Under the pieces are notes generated by a model. It was given only the letters and a program-made list of their open reading frames with translations, did no database searches and had not been told where the DNA came from. From IMG/VR virus record IMGVR_UViG_3300043446_002337, positions 19,769-83,768 of that record: 64,000 bases of DNA. One strand, written 5' to 3'. Shown here one piece after another: positions 26,932 to 36,706 of the stretch; the first letter of the stretch is position 1, and each line of letters opens with the position of its first letter. The translations under genes were made by a program, and so were the position numbers. Source of the DNA: a virus.

Positions 26932-27709
26932 AAGATGTTTTGCATTTGGTTGTAGTTACACTAAATATAGATGGCCTACCTGGGCAGATGTTATAGGCGA
27001 AAATTTTCATTTTTATAAAAACTATGGTCGTGGTGGGGCATCTAACCTTTACATACTACAAAAATTTATTCAAGCTAACGACTTGTATAAATTTACGAAA
27101 GATGATGTTATACTTGTAATGTTAACTGGGTTTGGACGTTTTACTTATTATGAAAATAACGCCTTACATACTCATGGAGAAATTAGAAGTTGGTACCACA
27201 GTACACAAAATCCGTCGATGGGTAAGTTTTTAGATAGTGGAATATGGACAGAAGATTTAGGTGCAACAAACTCATATATAGCCGCTAAGACTATAAAAGA
27301 ATTATTAACTCATATAGGATGTGAGTATAAAATTCATTTAGCGATAGATAACTCACATTTCATAAAACACCCATCCAGATTTTTACAAACAGAAATAGCT
27401 TTACATTTTGCTGAGAAGTTTTATAGTGTCTTAGACATTACTTGGTCAATGGATGAGTGGATGAAACAACGATATAATGATGATGATTATTATAAATTTG
27501 ATGATGAACCACACGACCATCATCCAACAATTGATATGGCAGAAAATTATGTTATGGAGTATTTTCCAAAATATTATACGGAAACGTCCAAACAGTTTAT
27601 AAACACAGAGAAAAATCAAATTATATGGGCAAGTCATTCAAAGCAAGGACACGTATACTCTGAAAGACAGTTGGAGCGATGGGGTAAAGATGAGGTACAG
27701 GTATGGTAA
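26918..27709 (+). CDS. SGNH-hydrolase-like protein (copy 1)
   Basis: This 263-aa protein begins with the SGNH block I CFAFGCSYTKYRW (nucleophile Ser13). Block II-like GRGGASNLYI and a C-terminal DEPHDHHPTIDMAENYV follow, which would provide the Asp and His of block V. I chose ATG 26918 over the upstream ATG 26903 because AGAGGGG lies just before it. Such enzymes remove or transfer O-acyl groups on glycans, and some act as acyltransferase partners. The gene overlaps both neighbours. It is one of three SGNH-like genes in this block. Confidence 0.75.
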   Translation: MTQNKRCFAFGCSYTKYRWPTWADVIGENFHFYKNYGRGGASNLYILQKFIQANDLYKFTKDDVILVMLTGFGRFTYYENNALHTHGEIRSWYHSTQNPSMGKFLDSGIWTEDLGATNSYIAAKTIKELLTHIGCEYKIHLAIDNSHFIKHPSRFLQTEIALHFAEKFYSVLDITWSMDEWMKQRYNDDDYYKFDDEPHDHHPTIDMAENYVMEYFPKYYTETSKQFINTEKNQIIWASHSKQGHVYSERQLERWGKDEVQVW

Positions 27710-29160
27710 CAAAACTTTCTATTCCATTTTTATATGACTACGTTTTCCCGAATTTTATATTACCAAATGCTCTAATGCTGGAATATGGAATCGTAAATTA
27801 TTTACATACTATGTACGATAACAGACTTAGTATGAACAGTTTTTTTGAAGAAAAGTTAGTAAAAAATGATAAATATGAAACCGCGGTACCTCATGTGTAT
27901 GGAAATGCGTTAGGATTATGGCCAAATAGTCTTAGACATAATGGTTCTCATATGAAAGCAGCAATGTATGAAACAAAGGTTAATATTATTGAAGAATCAT
28001 TATATTTAGGGAAAACAAAATACCAACGATATATTTATCCCATAAAAGTTCCGCCACATTTTGATAAATTTACTGGATACAATATATCCGATTGTCCTAG
28101 ATTAAACGGAGAATATTTTTGGAAGCATATGTCCGCAGAGGCATTGGCTGACGCTCGGAGTGGAAAAGCTATAATCTTTTTAGATTACGCTCAAGAAAAC
28201 TCTATTGAAAAAATGGATTATGACCGTTTACATGCTGCCCTAGAGTTTTCATACATACCTGCAAAAAACATCATATTAGCATTCAACAGCTTTAATGCTA
28301 AGGAAGTTTATGAATCGTGGTATAAACCAGAATACAGACGATTGGAAGTCTGGAACTGGCCATTTATGACCACAAACTCATCTTATCATTATAAACATCA
28401 TATTCAATCAAATGGACAAGCAGTAGTAAGCACGCATGAATTTAAACAATCCGCTTTAAAGTTACGAAAAAACCACTTGTTATTCAAAATTCGTAGACGG
28501 CGTGACCATCGTATGGCATTATTGTATAAGTTTGTATCCGATGGTTTACTAGATAAAATAGATTGGTCATGTCTAGAAGAACATCAATTTGAAGAAAACA
28601 CGGTTCGTAGGGTAGCAGAACGATACGGACTTGAAAATAATATAGACGCCGTTCGTACTCTGTATGAAACTGTAGGTATTCCACATTTTCTTCAAAGTGA
28701 GCAAGAAGAAGATAAGAATTATCATAGTATACATGGTTGGACCCCGTGGGATGGTCAAGCGCACAAAGAATCGTATGTATACCTATGTACGGAAACAGTA
28801 ACAGACACACCGTATAAAGCAATAACAGAAAAGGTATTCAAACCTCTTGCCAATTTCATGCCACTTATATTCTTTGGTCCTCCGAATACACTAACACTTT
28901 TACGAGAACTAGGATTTAAAACATTTTTTCCGTGGATTGATGAAAGTTATGATGTGGAATTAGACGATAGAAAAAGAGCACAAATGATATACACAGAAAT
29001 AAAACGTTTGTGTTCTATGAATTTAGAAGATTTACATAAGTGGTATTGGGAGATGGAAGATATTTTACTTCACAACAGAGAAGTGATACAAGTATTATAT
29101 GAGCAAGAAAAAGAAAGTATAAAATTAATAGAATATCTATACAGTAGAGTTACACAATGA
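27703..29160 (+). CDS. Putative glycosyltransferase, family member A
   Basis: This 485-aa protein belongs to a four-member paralogous family in this window (also 32970, 34354 and, distantly, 37448). The most conserved part is C-terminal: YLCTETVTDTPYKAITEKVF, then KPLANFMPLIFFGP, then LLRELGFKTFFPWIDESYD. This pattern (Thr-Glu-Lys before a Pro-rich loop and a Gly) resembles the donor-binding half of fucosyltransferase-type GT-B enzymes of the GT10 kind. The N-terminal half is variable, as expected for acceptor recognition. Its 3' end overlaps the RmlC-like gene. No membrane segment is present. Confidence 0.65.
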   Translation: MVTKLSIPFLYDYVFPNFILPNALMLEYGIVNYLHTMYDNRLSMNSFFEEKLVKNDKYETAVPHVYGNALGLWPNSLRHNGSHMKAAMYETKVNIIEESLYLGKTKYQRYIYPIKVPPHFDKFTGYNISDCPRLNGEYFWKHMSAEALADARSGKAIIFLDYAQENSIEKMDYDRLHAALEFSYIPAKNIILAFNSFNAKEVYESWYKPEYRRLEVWNWPFMTTNSSYHYKHHIQSNGQAVVSTHEFKQSALKLRKNHLLFKIRRRRDHRMALLYKFVSDGLLDKIDWSCLEEHQFEENTVRRVAERYGLENNIDAVRTLYETVGIPHFLQSEQEEDKNYHSIHGWTPWDGQAHKESYVYLCTETVTDTPYKAITEKVFKPLANFMPLIFFGPPNTLTLLRELGFKTFFPWIDESYDVELDDRKRAQMIYTEIKRLCSMNLEDLHKWYWEMEDILLHNREVIQVLYEQEKESIKLIEYLYSRVTQ

Positions 29161-29714
29161 ACTATAAACATACCCGATGGAATGAGTTTGATGTAAAACC
29201 ATCAATAGTGTTCGGTGACCAAGTTCCAATGTTTTCTCCAACATCTTATCAGGAATTTCGTGGGGAAATATGGACAAGTTATCATACAAAGTATCATCCC
29301 GTTAATCAATATATCAATTATATGAAAGATGTAACCGTACACAATAGACATTCACGGTCATATAAAGGTGTACTACGTGGATTACATTATGATAACAAAA
29401 CATGGAAACTGGTTCAAGCTATTGTTGGTCATATATACTTGGTTGTTTTGGATGTTAGAGAAGATTCATTAACTTATGGAAAGTGGGAGTCCTATATAAT
29501 ATCTGAAGCAAATAAGATGCAAGTATTAATTCCACCTGGGTTTGCGAATGGGCATTTTGCATTAACGGATTGCATATTTAGTTATAATTTATTTTATGAA
29601 GGTGACTTTGTGGACGTAGACAGACAATCTGTAATTAAGTGGAATGATTCAAGATTTAATATGGACTGGCCTACATCGTCGCCCGTACTACAAAAGAGAG
29701 ATGCAGATGGTTAA
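29157..29714 (+). CDS. rfbC: RmlC-like sugar 3,5-epimerase
   Basis: This cupin enzyme is of the dTDP-4-dehydrorhamnose 3,5-epimerase family and has 185 aa, the normal size. It has YKGVLRGLHYDNKTWKLVQ with catalytic His77, VVLDVREDSLTYGKW, and VLIPPGFANGHFAL (canonical GFAHGF is GFANGHF here). The C-terminal IKWNDSRFNMDWP matches the family WND...WP ending. In bacteria this step epimerises a 4-keto-6-deoxy sugar nucleotide at C3 and C5. No RmlA, RmlB or RmlD is visible, so the substrate would come from the host or from outside the window. It is coupled by overlaps to both neighbours. Confidence 0.88.
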   Translation: MNYKHTRWNEFDVKPSIVFGDQVPMFSPTSYQEFRGEIWTSYHTKYHPVNQYINYMKDVTVHNRHSRSYKGVLRGLHYDNKTWKLVQAIVGHIYLVVLDVREDSLTYGKWESYIISEANKMQVLIPPGFANGHFALTDCIFSYNLFYEGDFVDVDRQSVIKWNDSRFNMDWPTSSPVLQKRDADG

Positions 29715-30336
29715 AAACTTAGAGAGATATCCAATAATACGAAGTATATCTTATACCGCCGAAGATTTAAAAACATTTGAATCTTTAATTGTATCACATT
29801 GGGAAAATGCTAAAATTAGAGGTCCAATCCATTTATCAGATGGGAATGAACAGCAGTTGATTGAGATTTTCAGTCGTATATCCCCCAACGACTGGGTATT
29901 TTCTACGTGGCGGTCACATTATCACGCACTACTGAAAGGAATAACGCCAACGTGGTTAGAAAATGAAATTTTAGCTGGAAAATCTATAACAATTTGTGAT
30001 ATAGACAATCAATTTTATTCCTCTGCAATAGTTGGTGGTACGTTGTCTATAGCGTTAGGTGTTGCAATGGGACTAAAAGAAAACAATAGCACACAAAAAG
30101 TTTGGTGTTTTATTGGTGATATGAGTTTTGAGAGTGGTATATTTTATGAGGTTCATAAATATGCAAGAAACTTTGAGTTACCATTATACTTTGTTGTGGA
30201 AGATAATGCAGTATCTACGTATACACCTACGGAAGCTACATGGAATAAAAAAAGAACTATTCCTGATGATGTAATACATTACACGTACAAATCAAAGTAT
30301 CCACATTATGGTACCGGTAAATGGATAGCGTTTTAG
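29707..30336 (+). CDS. Thiamine-diphosphate enzyme, E1-alpha-like subunit
   Basis: This 209-aa protein matches the diphosphate-binding (PP) domain of E1 alpha or transketolase enzymes. The ThDP/Mg motif GD-x28-N runs from Gly137-Asp138 (FIGDMSFESG) to Asn167 (YFVVEDNAVST). The upstream GGTLSIALGVAMGLK helix and the STWRSHYHALLKGI cofactor segment are in the expected order. It is shorter than typical E1 alpha (about 330-360 aa), lacking the C-terminal part. The matching pyrimidine-domain subunit is encoded 11 kb downstream at 41772. I chose ATG 29707 because AAGAGAG lies 6 nt before it. The reaction is unknown, perhaps a keto-sugar or acyl-transfer chemistry. Confidence 0.85.
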   Translation: MVKNLERYPIIRSISYTAEDLKTFESLIVSHWENAKIRGPIHLSDGNEQQLIEIFSRISPNDWVFSTWRSHYHALLKGITPTWLENEILAGKSITICDIDNQFYSSAIVGGTLSIALGVAMGLKENNSTQKVWCFIGDMSFESGIFYEVHKYARNFELPLYFVVEDNAVSTYTPTEATWNKKRTIPDDVIHYTYKSKYPHYGTGKWIAF

Positions 30337-30340
30337 ATAT

Positions 30341-31540
30341 ATGAAGTATAATGACCAAGAACATAATTTTAAAAAGTTTATATCTGAATGGGATATAAAC
30401 TCGGAATATGTTTTGTTTGGAGCAAGTAAAGAATGTGTTCAGTTTATACGAAGTTTGGATATTTTATTGGGTGAGGGATGCTTAAAAATAAAATATATCG
30501 TTGACCATGACATAAAAGATACAACTACTGTAAGTAATATTAATCAAATAAGTTCGTTTTATAGGCAGTCAAAGCAAGTAGATAACAATAGAAAAAATTT
30601 AAAATTAGTACACATAGACAACTTTGATGAGGTTGATACGAAAGTCATAATCACATCAGATGAATTTAGGAACCAATATAAGCAATACCTACAATCAAAA
30701 AACATAAAATATACTTGGTATAAAAATATAGCTTCCATTTGGCCATTTGAGTACGAGAAAAAAACACATATATTCCAAACAGATATACTGGTCACAGAAA
30801 AATGTAATTTAAACTGTTCGCATTGTAATATGTTTATTCCACACTATGAAGCACCTAGTCACCGAAGTGTTAATACTATAATAAACGATGTAGATTTATT
30901 CTTTCAGAAAGTTGATTATGTTAGTATACTTCATTTAGTTGGTGGAGAACCATTTTTATATCCTAATATAGATGATATAATTACGCATATCACACGTAAT
31001 TATGTAGAGAGAATAGATAAATTTATAATCACAACTAATGGTACTGCAACTCCAAAAGATACAACAATACAATTACTACAAAATAGTAATATTATCTTAA
31101 GTGTAAGTAACTACTCGGATAAGTTACCCAAGTTACGCGCTAAGATAACTAAAACAATAGAATACTACGAACTCAATAATATACGACATTATGTTAGAAG
31201 TAATATTGAATGGTATGATTTTGGTGATTTACGGATAAAAAAACATTTAGAAGAAAACGAACTGATACAACATTTTGATAGTTGTACTGCTCCATTTAGA
31301 GGATTAAATAATGGTAAGTTTTATTATTGTCATCTTAATACTAGTGCGGTATTAACAAAGTTATTCCCATTAAGTTCAAATGATTACATAGATTTAGAGT
31401 CTACAACGAGCGAGGCTCTTATAAAATTTGATTTAGGATACACAGGGTTAGGATACATAACATTTTGTGACAATTGTAACGGATGTAACACTGGAATAAA
31501 GATACCGGTAAGTTATGAAAAGCAAGGTGTTAGAATATGA
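30341..31540 (+). CDS. Radical SAM enzyme with N-terminal Rossmann-like domain
   Basis: This 399-aa protein is different from the tandem pair upstream. Residues about 15-140 form an alpha/beta domain (YVLFGASKECVQFIRSL, then IKYIVDHD, then VKVIITSD-like strands) that resembles nucleotide- or CoA-binding folds used in sugar pathways. The radical SAM cluster is Cys155-x3-Cys159-x2-Cys162 (CNLNCSHC), followed by LHLVGGEPFLYPN. The C-terminus has further cysteines (CTAPFRG, FYYCHLN, CDNCNGCNTG), an arrangement typical of a SPASM or twitch auxiliary cluster. It overlaps the phosphatase gene by 4 nt. Confidence 0.85.
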   Translation: MKYNDQEHNFKKFISEWDINSEYVLFGASKECVQFIRSLDILLGEGCLKIKYIVDHDIKDTTTVSNINQISSFYRQSKQVDNNRKNLKLVHIDNFDEVDTKVIITSDEFRNQYKQYLQSKNIKYTWYKNIASIWPFEYEKKTHIFQTDILVTEKCNLNCSHCNMFIPHYEAPSHRSVNTIINDVDLFFQKVDYVSILHLVGGEPFLYPNIDDIITHITRNYVERIDKFIITTNGTATPKDTTIQLLQNSNIILSVSNYSDKLPKLRAKITKTIEYYELNNIRHYVRSNIEWYDFGDLRIKKHLEENELIQHFDSCTAPFRGLNNGKFYYCHLNTSAVLTKLFPLSSNDYIDLESTTSEALIKFDLGYTGLGYITFCDNCNGCNTGIKIPVSYEKQGVRI

Positions 31541-32010
31541 TTATCATAGTTGATATTGATAGTACTCTTTGTATTCATGAAAAGAGACAACACATTGCCA
31601 CGGATATTAATGGTAAATTGGATTGGGATATTTTTTATGCGTATGAAAATATTATTACTGACGAACCTATTTGGGAAACGATAAATAATGTACGCCGATA
31701 TAAAGATAAAAACTTTAGAATAGTAATCTTTACTTCTAGACCAGAAATAACGCGAAATGCTACAGAAACTTGGTTACGTAAGTATGAAATACCGTATGAT
31801 TCGTTACACATGCGAAGTGTTGAAGAACACAAAATACCTGCTGTAGAATTAAAAAAGAAAATGTATGACACGATTATTGACGATAAAGTTTTTTGCGCAT
31901 TTGAAGACAAGGAAGAAATAGTTGATTTGTGGTTATCGTTGGGGATACCAACATTTAAGGTAGAATATGAACACCATAGAACGTCAGATAAAATTATTAT
32001 TAAAAAATAA
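31537..32010 (+). CDS. HAD phosphatase resembling the Pnk 3'-phosphatase domain
   Basis: This 157-aa HAD-fold enzyme has the nucleophile motif IVDIDSTL (Asp6, Asp8). The order after it is WETINNVRRYKDKNFRIVIF, FTSRPE, TETWLRKYEIPYDSLHMRS, then VDLWLSLGIPTFKVEY. This mirrors T4 polynucleotide kinase's 3'-phosphatase domain (FSGRDE, TEKWL, YDELYMR, MWRDLGL). Motif IV, usually DDR, is EDKEE here. No kinase P-loop is present. It could repair 3'-phosphates or act on sugar phosphates in this pathway; the glycan context slightly favours the latter. Confidence 0.8.
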   Translation: MIIIVDIDSTLCIHEKRQHIATDINGKLDWDIFYAYENIITDEPIWETINNVRRYKDKNFRIVIFTSRPEITRNATETWLRKYEIPYDSLHMRSVEEHKIPAVELKKKMYDTIIDDKVFCAFEDKEEIVDLWLSLGIPTFKVEYEHHRTSDKIIIKK

Positions 32011-32965
32011 AAGTTGGCAGTATCCTAATTCTTTTGAGGAATTAGGGTACATTTATTTTGGACCATTGTTATTTAATTTTTTTGTATGGTTGATGAACGA
32101 AGTAAAATATTCAGATAAGGTGTTGTTTAATTCCAGAGAAGGATTTTTCTTAGAAAAAATATATAAGATTTTTCAAGAGAAATATACGTTACCTCAATCA
32201 GTTTATTTCAAAACATCAAGAAAAATTTCATCGTTGGCGTCATTTAAAACAGAACGTGATATCTACGATACATTTAAATTACATAGATATCACGGAACTC
32301 TATCTAGTTTATTGCGTGATAGATTTGGTATATGCCCACGTATTGAGCAGGATTATTTAATAGACACGGTGAACCAGATTCCAAATATAGATTACTATTT
32401 GGAAGAGATTTTAATAAAATCAAATCGTATTAGGAATGAGTATGGTGAGTATGTTAACGATATAGTCGGTGCTTCCAATAATATCTCAATGGTGGACAGT
32501 GGGTATCAAGGTACAACACAATATTATCTAGAAAAAACCTACCAACTAAGATTCAAAGGTAGGTATATCACATTTAAGGGTAATAAAAGTTTGCATGACG
32601 TAGTAGGATTTTATAATTTTACAACCACGAACTTTCAAAAAAATATAATATTTTTTGAATCTGTGTTTACCGATAGTGTAGGAACATATGTTGATATTAA
32701 GGCGGACTCATTTATAAATGAAGAAATTGATACGTCCACACATTTCTTCAACAAAAAACAGAAGATAGTTCTCGGTATAGAAACATTTATACGTGAAATG
32801 TTAAGTCATGACTTAGACATAGAAAGTACGTGTCCAGAGTACTCTGATTATATTTTTAATCTTATGTGTACAAAAGATTTTGTAAAGAACTATGAATTAC
32901 TTGATATTTTTTATCATGACAATTACTACACCCGAAACATAACTAAAAAAATAGTAGGAAATTAA
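31967..32965 (+). CDS. HAD-like protein of a glycan-cluster family
   Basis: This 332-aa protein shares an arrangement I associate with uncharacterised HAD-like proteins in polysaccharide loci: GYIYFGPLLFNFFVWLMNE, then VLFNSREGFFLEKIY (usually LARDGY), then YFKTSRKISSLASF (usually YxSRR). The middle includes MVDSGYQGTTQYYL. It begins inside the preceding gene (44-nt overlap) with AAGGTAG as ribosome site. Its replacement of the RDG motif by SREG is unusual. A role in glycan chain assembly or transfer is suggested by company only. Confidence 0.6.
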   Translation: MNTIERQIKLLLKNKSWQYPNSFEELGYIYFGPLLFNFFVWLMNEVKYSDKVLFNSREGFFLEKIYKIFQEKYTLPQSVYFKTSRKISSLASFKTERDIYDTFKLHRYHGTLSSLLRDRFGICPRIEQDYLIDTVNQIPNIDYYLEEILIKSNRIRNEYGEYVNDIVGASNNISMVDSGYQGTTQYYLEKTYQLRFKGRYITFKGNKSLHDVVGFYNFTTTNFQKNIIFFESVFTDSVGTYVDIKADSFINEEIDTSTHFFNKKQKIVLGIETFIREMLSHDLDIESTCPEYSDYIFNLMCTKDFVKNYELLDIFYHDNYYTRNITKKIVGN

Positions 32966-32969
32966 ATAT

Positions 32970-34370
32970 ATGAAAACTACACACGGTTCAAAATTTAAAT
33001 TAGTATACTCTGATTGGCACTTTGTTGGTGATACACTACGACCAATTGGTAACGGGATACACCCCGCAGCAAAACAGGTTATAGAACATATTCGTAAAAA
33101 TAATTTAAATATTGACTATACCGAATTTTTACAACATAGAAACGAACGTAAAGTTATAAAATTTGACCACTCAGAACTTATAAATTATTTTACTAGAAAT
33201 TATCCTCAAAATATAGTACCGATTAACGAAATATATGATGATGGTTTTATTTATATCTACCCATTAGAAATAAAGGATACATTGGAAGCGTTGGTACATA
33301 CAAATACATTCATACTAGACAGTGAAACATATAGTTGGTGTTTAACAGACATACTACCAGTAGAATTACTTCCACATTTTAAAACTGGTAAGGTAAAAAT
33401 TTTAATAAATATGGTTCATGACCCAAATTACGATGATGTAAATATACGAGCGTTTGAACTTAAAATGAACGAGTTAGGGATTGATGGGGAAAACATAATC
33501 ATTCTGTCCGGATGTAAGTTTGATAAGTATTATGAAATTCACCCAGACAGTAAAATAAAAATGTACACGGGTCATCTTTTTCTTCAACAAAGCTCTATTA
33601 CAATGAAACAATTTCCAGCTATCGGTCAGTTGGGATATATGTCGGAGTTTGTGGAAGAAACTGACTTGTCATCAGATATTATTAGACCGCATAAGTTTTT
33701 ATGCTGTAATAGAACGATGCACAAACCACACCGTTCTGGGTTGGCATACTTGACTGTAAAGTATAACTTATTGACAGATGGATTGTTTTCATTTATTCAA
33801 AAACTACCAATAAATTCATTGAGAACGATTATACGCGAAGTAATAGAAGAACCCAACGAGGATTATATAACGAAAATAGTATCTATAGTACCATACGAAT
33901 TGGATACACAACACTTACCAGAATCAAAAAAATCTGGATTTGGGGTGTCAAACAATAAAAAGGAATGGTATATAAATACGTACATTAACATTGTTACGGA
34001 AACCTTTTTTGGTACCGATGTATTTTTATCTGAGAAAGTTTTTAGACCTATATCCAACTATCAACCATTTATACTTCTAGGCGATTATGGGTCGTTGAAA
34101 GAATTAAAACGACTTGGATTTAAAACATTTGAACCATTTATAGATGAAAGTTATGATATGGAACAAAATCCGAAAAAAAGATTTAAAAAAATTGAAATAG
34201 AACTAGCAAAGTTAAAAAATAAATCTATACAAGAAATACATGATTGGTACTACTCAATAAAGGATATATTGGTGTACAATAGAAATCATCTATATTACTA
34301 TTATGACGGGTACGAATGTTTTGAACCAATATTTGAACAACTAAAGATAGATTATGAACTATCAAAGTAA
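32970..34370 (+). CDS. Putative glycosyltransferase, family member B
   Basis: This 466-aa member of the paralogous family is closest to the gene at 34354. N-terminal phrases (RPIGNGIHPAAKQVIEHI, then FDHSELINYF) match copy C (YPLPNGLHPNLLSFLKDN and FNHGDFYHYF). The C-terminal core is VTETFFGTDVFLSEKVFRPI, SNYQPFILLG, SLKELKRLGFKTFEPFIDES, then HDWYYSIKDILVYNRNHL. The EKxFRPI and QPFIxxG motifs resemble nucleotide-sugar binding in GT10-like enzymes. It overlaps copy C by 17 nt. It has no membrane segment. Confidence 0.65.
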   Translation: MKTTHGSKFKLVYSDWHFVGDTLRPIGNGIHPAAKQVIEHIRKNNLNIDYTEFLQHRNERKVIKFDHSELINYFTRNYPQNIVPINEIYDDGFIYIYPLEIKDTLEALVHTNTFILDSETYSWCLTDILPVELLPHFKTGKVKILINMVHDPNYDDVNIRAFELKMNELGIDGENIIILSGCKFDKYYEIHPDSKIKMYTGHLFLQQSSITMKQFPAIGQLGYMSEFVEETDLSSDIIRPHKFLCCNRTMHKPHRSGLAYLTVKYNLLTDGLFSFIQKLPINSLRTIIREVIEEPNEDYITKIVSIVPYELDTQHLPESKKSGFGVSNNKKEWYINTYINIVTETFFGTDVFLSEKVFRPISNYQPFILLGDYGSLKELKRLGFKTFEPFIDESYDMEQNPKKRFKKIEIELAKLKNKSIQEIHDWYYSIKDILVYNRNHLYYYYDGYECFEPIFEQLKIDYELSK

Positions 34371-35685
34371 GTTACCATTTAAAAGTATCTACACACATTT
34401 CTATAAACGGTCTGGTATTAAGTACCCATTACCTAATGGATTACACCCAAATTTACTAAGCTTTTTAAAGGACAATTTAGAACTAAATACTGACGCATCG
34501 ATAGAAGATTATGAGACAGGTAGATTCCCATTTAACCATGGTGATTTTTATCATTATTTTCAAAAACTATGCGGAGAAGAGAGTAACATTTTTCTAGATG
34601 AGATAGAAACAAGTTTAGACGAAAATTTTATATACATTTTTCCTTTAGAAGTAAGAACTACCTTAGAAAGTGTACGGTCTGACATTATATGTGAATTTAA
34701 CAACAAGACTCATGTTTACAATGTAATTGCGTCACTACCAGATAAAATTATTGACTTACTACAAAAGAAAAAAATATACCTATTACTTACACTTATACAT
34801 GACCCTGTATATGAAGAAGATGTTCTAAACACCGCATACAGTTTACAACAACATGGTATAGAATCCGACAGGGTGCATATAATATCCGCTCGTAGTGGTA
34901 AAATAGATACGTGTGATGCAAAGATGTACCGTGGAATCATACCATTAACAAAAGTAGCTAACGAAATAGGGTATCCACCAAAAATAGGTGGGTTGGGATA
35001 CCTGTCAGAATATATGGATGTCAGTGATTTAGATAGTTCTATTTTACGAAGTAAAAAGTTTATATCATTTAATAGAAGTGCAAGAAATCATAGAATTTGG
35101 TTATTGAATATGTTGGCAAAATACAACTTGTTGGATGAGGGATATTTTAGTTTCATTTTCCCACACGTACCCTCGGGTATGATTGCACCAGAGTTACTAC
35201 AAGTATTACCCTATGAATTAGACACACATCACTTATCCATAAAAGAAAAAGGTGAATTTGCGACAAATAACAATAATAAGAAACTCTATAAAGATAGTTA
35301 TATTCATATAGTAACAGAAACTTCGTTTCAAGAACCTAACGTATGTTTTACAGAGAAAATATTCCGACCGATTGCTAACTTACAACCATTTATTGTGATA
35401 GGCAATTCATTTTCTTTAAAGGAACTACGAGAACTAGGATTCAAGACATTTCACCCGTTCATTAATGAAGAATATGATACTGTCATTGACTCGTCGAGAA
35501 GATTAACTCTTATTGAAGAAGAATTACTACGTTTAAGTAAAATGAACCTAAGAGAAGTACACACATTATATTATTCATTGAGAAATATACTGATACACAA
35601 TAAAAATCATTTAGTAACATATAAAGATGATAACCCATTTCATATTCCACTACAAAATATGAAAACTACTATATTACGAGGATAA
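34354..35685 (+). CDS. Putative glycosyltransferase, family member C
   Basis: This 443-aa tandem paralogue of the preceding gene has YPLPNGLHPNLLSFLKDN at the N-terminus, LLTLIHDPVYEED in the middle, and the C-terminal VTETSFQEPNVCFTEKIFRP, NLQPFIVIGN, SLKELRELGFKTFHPFINEE core. Relative to copy B the two proteins are co-linear along their whole length, so they come from an internal duplication. Divergence is greatest between residues 60 and 200, the region expected to set acceptor or donor choice. Confidence 0.65.
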   Translation: MNYQSKLPFKSIYTHFYKRSGIKYPLPNGLHPNLLSFLKDNLELNTDASIEDYETGRFPFNHGDFYHYFQKLCGEESNIFLDEIETSLDENFIYIFPLEVRTTLESVRSDIICEFNNKTHVYNVIASLPDKIIDLLQKKKIYLLLTLIHDPVYEEDVLNTAYSLQQHGIESDRVHIISARSGKIDTCDAKMYRGIIPLTKVANEIGYPPKIGGLGYLSEYMDVSDLDSSILRSKKFISFNRSARNHRIWLLNMLAKYNLLDEGYFSFIFPHVPSGMIAPELLQVLPYELDTHHLSIKEKGEFATNNNNKKLYKDSYIHIVTETSFQEPNVCFTEKIFRPIANLQPFIVIGNSFSLKELRELGFKTFHPFINEEYDTVIDSSRRLTLIEEELLRLSKMNLREVHTLYYSLRNILIHNKNHLVTYKDDNPFHIPLQNMKTTILRG

Positions 35686-35686
35686 C

Positions 35687-36691
35687 ATGGAATTCAGAGG
35701 AAAAACGGTTTTAGTAACTGGAGCAAACGGTCTTGTGGGGCACCCAACTGTAAAAAAGTGTTTAGAGGAAGGTGTAAGCACTATATACGCGGTAGACCTA
35801 AAATTTTCAGAAGAATTAACCAAACTTGCGGAAACCGACGATAGATTAAAACTTATACAAACAGACTTAACGTACCTTCATAACTGTGAAAATCTGTTTA
35901 AGGGAAGTGTTATAGACATAGTTTTACATATTGCAGGTGTGAAGGGTTCACCATTACGTTCTTCTACGATGCCTGCGGATTATTTGTTTCCTATGTTGAT
36001 GTTTAACACAAATATGATTAAGGCTGCGTTTGATGCGAAGGTCGGTTGGTTTGTGTATCTTTCATCTGTTGGTGTGTACAAACCCGCAGATATTATGAAT
36101 GAAGAGGATACGTGGAATAGAGAAGAAACATGGGCATCGACACCATCAAAAAATGATTGGCATCCTGGGTGGTCAAAACGTATGGGTGAATTAACATTAG
36201 ATTCTCTTAAAGTGCAATATGGATGGGATAATTGGACCGTGCTTCGCCCATCCAACATTTATGGAACGCATGATAATTTCGCACCAGACGCAACCGTTAT
36301 CAGTACCAACATTTGGAAATTATTCAATGTTGAGGGTGATGAGATGGTATGTTGGGGTGACGGTTCTCCCCGTAGAGATTTCGTGTTTGGTGATGATGTC
36401 GCGCAGGCAACAATTGATGTAGTTAAAAAGGAAGTACGAGATGTTATTAATTTTGGATGTGGTGACGCAGTAACTATTAAAGAAACTATAGAAACTATAG
36501 TAGAACAATATAAGAATATTACTGGAAAAACCAAACGGATTGTATGGGATACAACAAAAATGAACGGGGATGCAATCAGGTGTTTAGGTTCGCATAAACA
36601 AAAAAAATACGATATTTTACCACGTACAAATCTTGCTGATGGAATTAAGGAAACAATTAAAGTTTACATGCATAACAACAATATTTTATAA
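35687..36691 (+). CDS. NAD-dependent epimerase/dehydratase without the catalytic Tyr
   Basis: This extended short-chain dehydrogenase has 334 aa. The NAD site VLVTGANGLVGH (residues 8-19) and acidic VDL follow the family pattern, as do LSSVGVY near residue 125, LRPSNIYGTHDNF and WGDGSPRRDFVFGDDVA. The YxxxK motif is not intact: Lys164 is present but the position four before it is Pro160 (HPGWSKRMGE). A subfamily with xGWxKRMGE probably exists, so this may be a lineage trait. Likely a sugar-nucleotide epimerase or reductase. GAGGATAAC precedes the ATG. Confidence 0.85.
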   Translation: MEFRGKTVLVTGANGLVGHPTVKKCLEEGVSTIYAVDLKFSEELTKLAETDDRLKLIQTDLTYLHNCENLFKGSVIDIVLHIAGVKGSPLRSSTMPADYLFPMLMFNTNMIKAAFDAKVGWFVYLSSVGVYKPADIMNEEDTWNREETWASTPSKNDWHPGWSKRMGELTLDSLKVQYGWDNWTVLRPSNIYGTHDNFAPDATVISTNIWKLFNVEGDEMVCWGDGSPRRDFVFGDDVAQATIDVVKKEVRDVINFGCGDAVTIKETIETIVEQYKNITGKTKRIVWDTTKMNGDAIRCLGSHKQKKYDILPRTNLADGIKETIKVYMHNNNIL

Positions 36692-36706
36692 CGGGGAGAA
36701 AGTAAC

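Noticed and set aside
24032-31540. RiPP (modified peptide) cluster centred on the radical SAM enzymes
   Set aside because: No short precursor peptide with a leader, no RiPP recognition domain and no peptide exporter is visible nearby. Sugar enzymes surround the genes instead.
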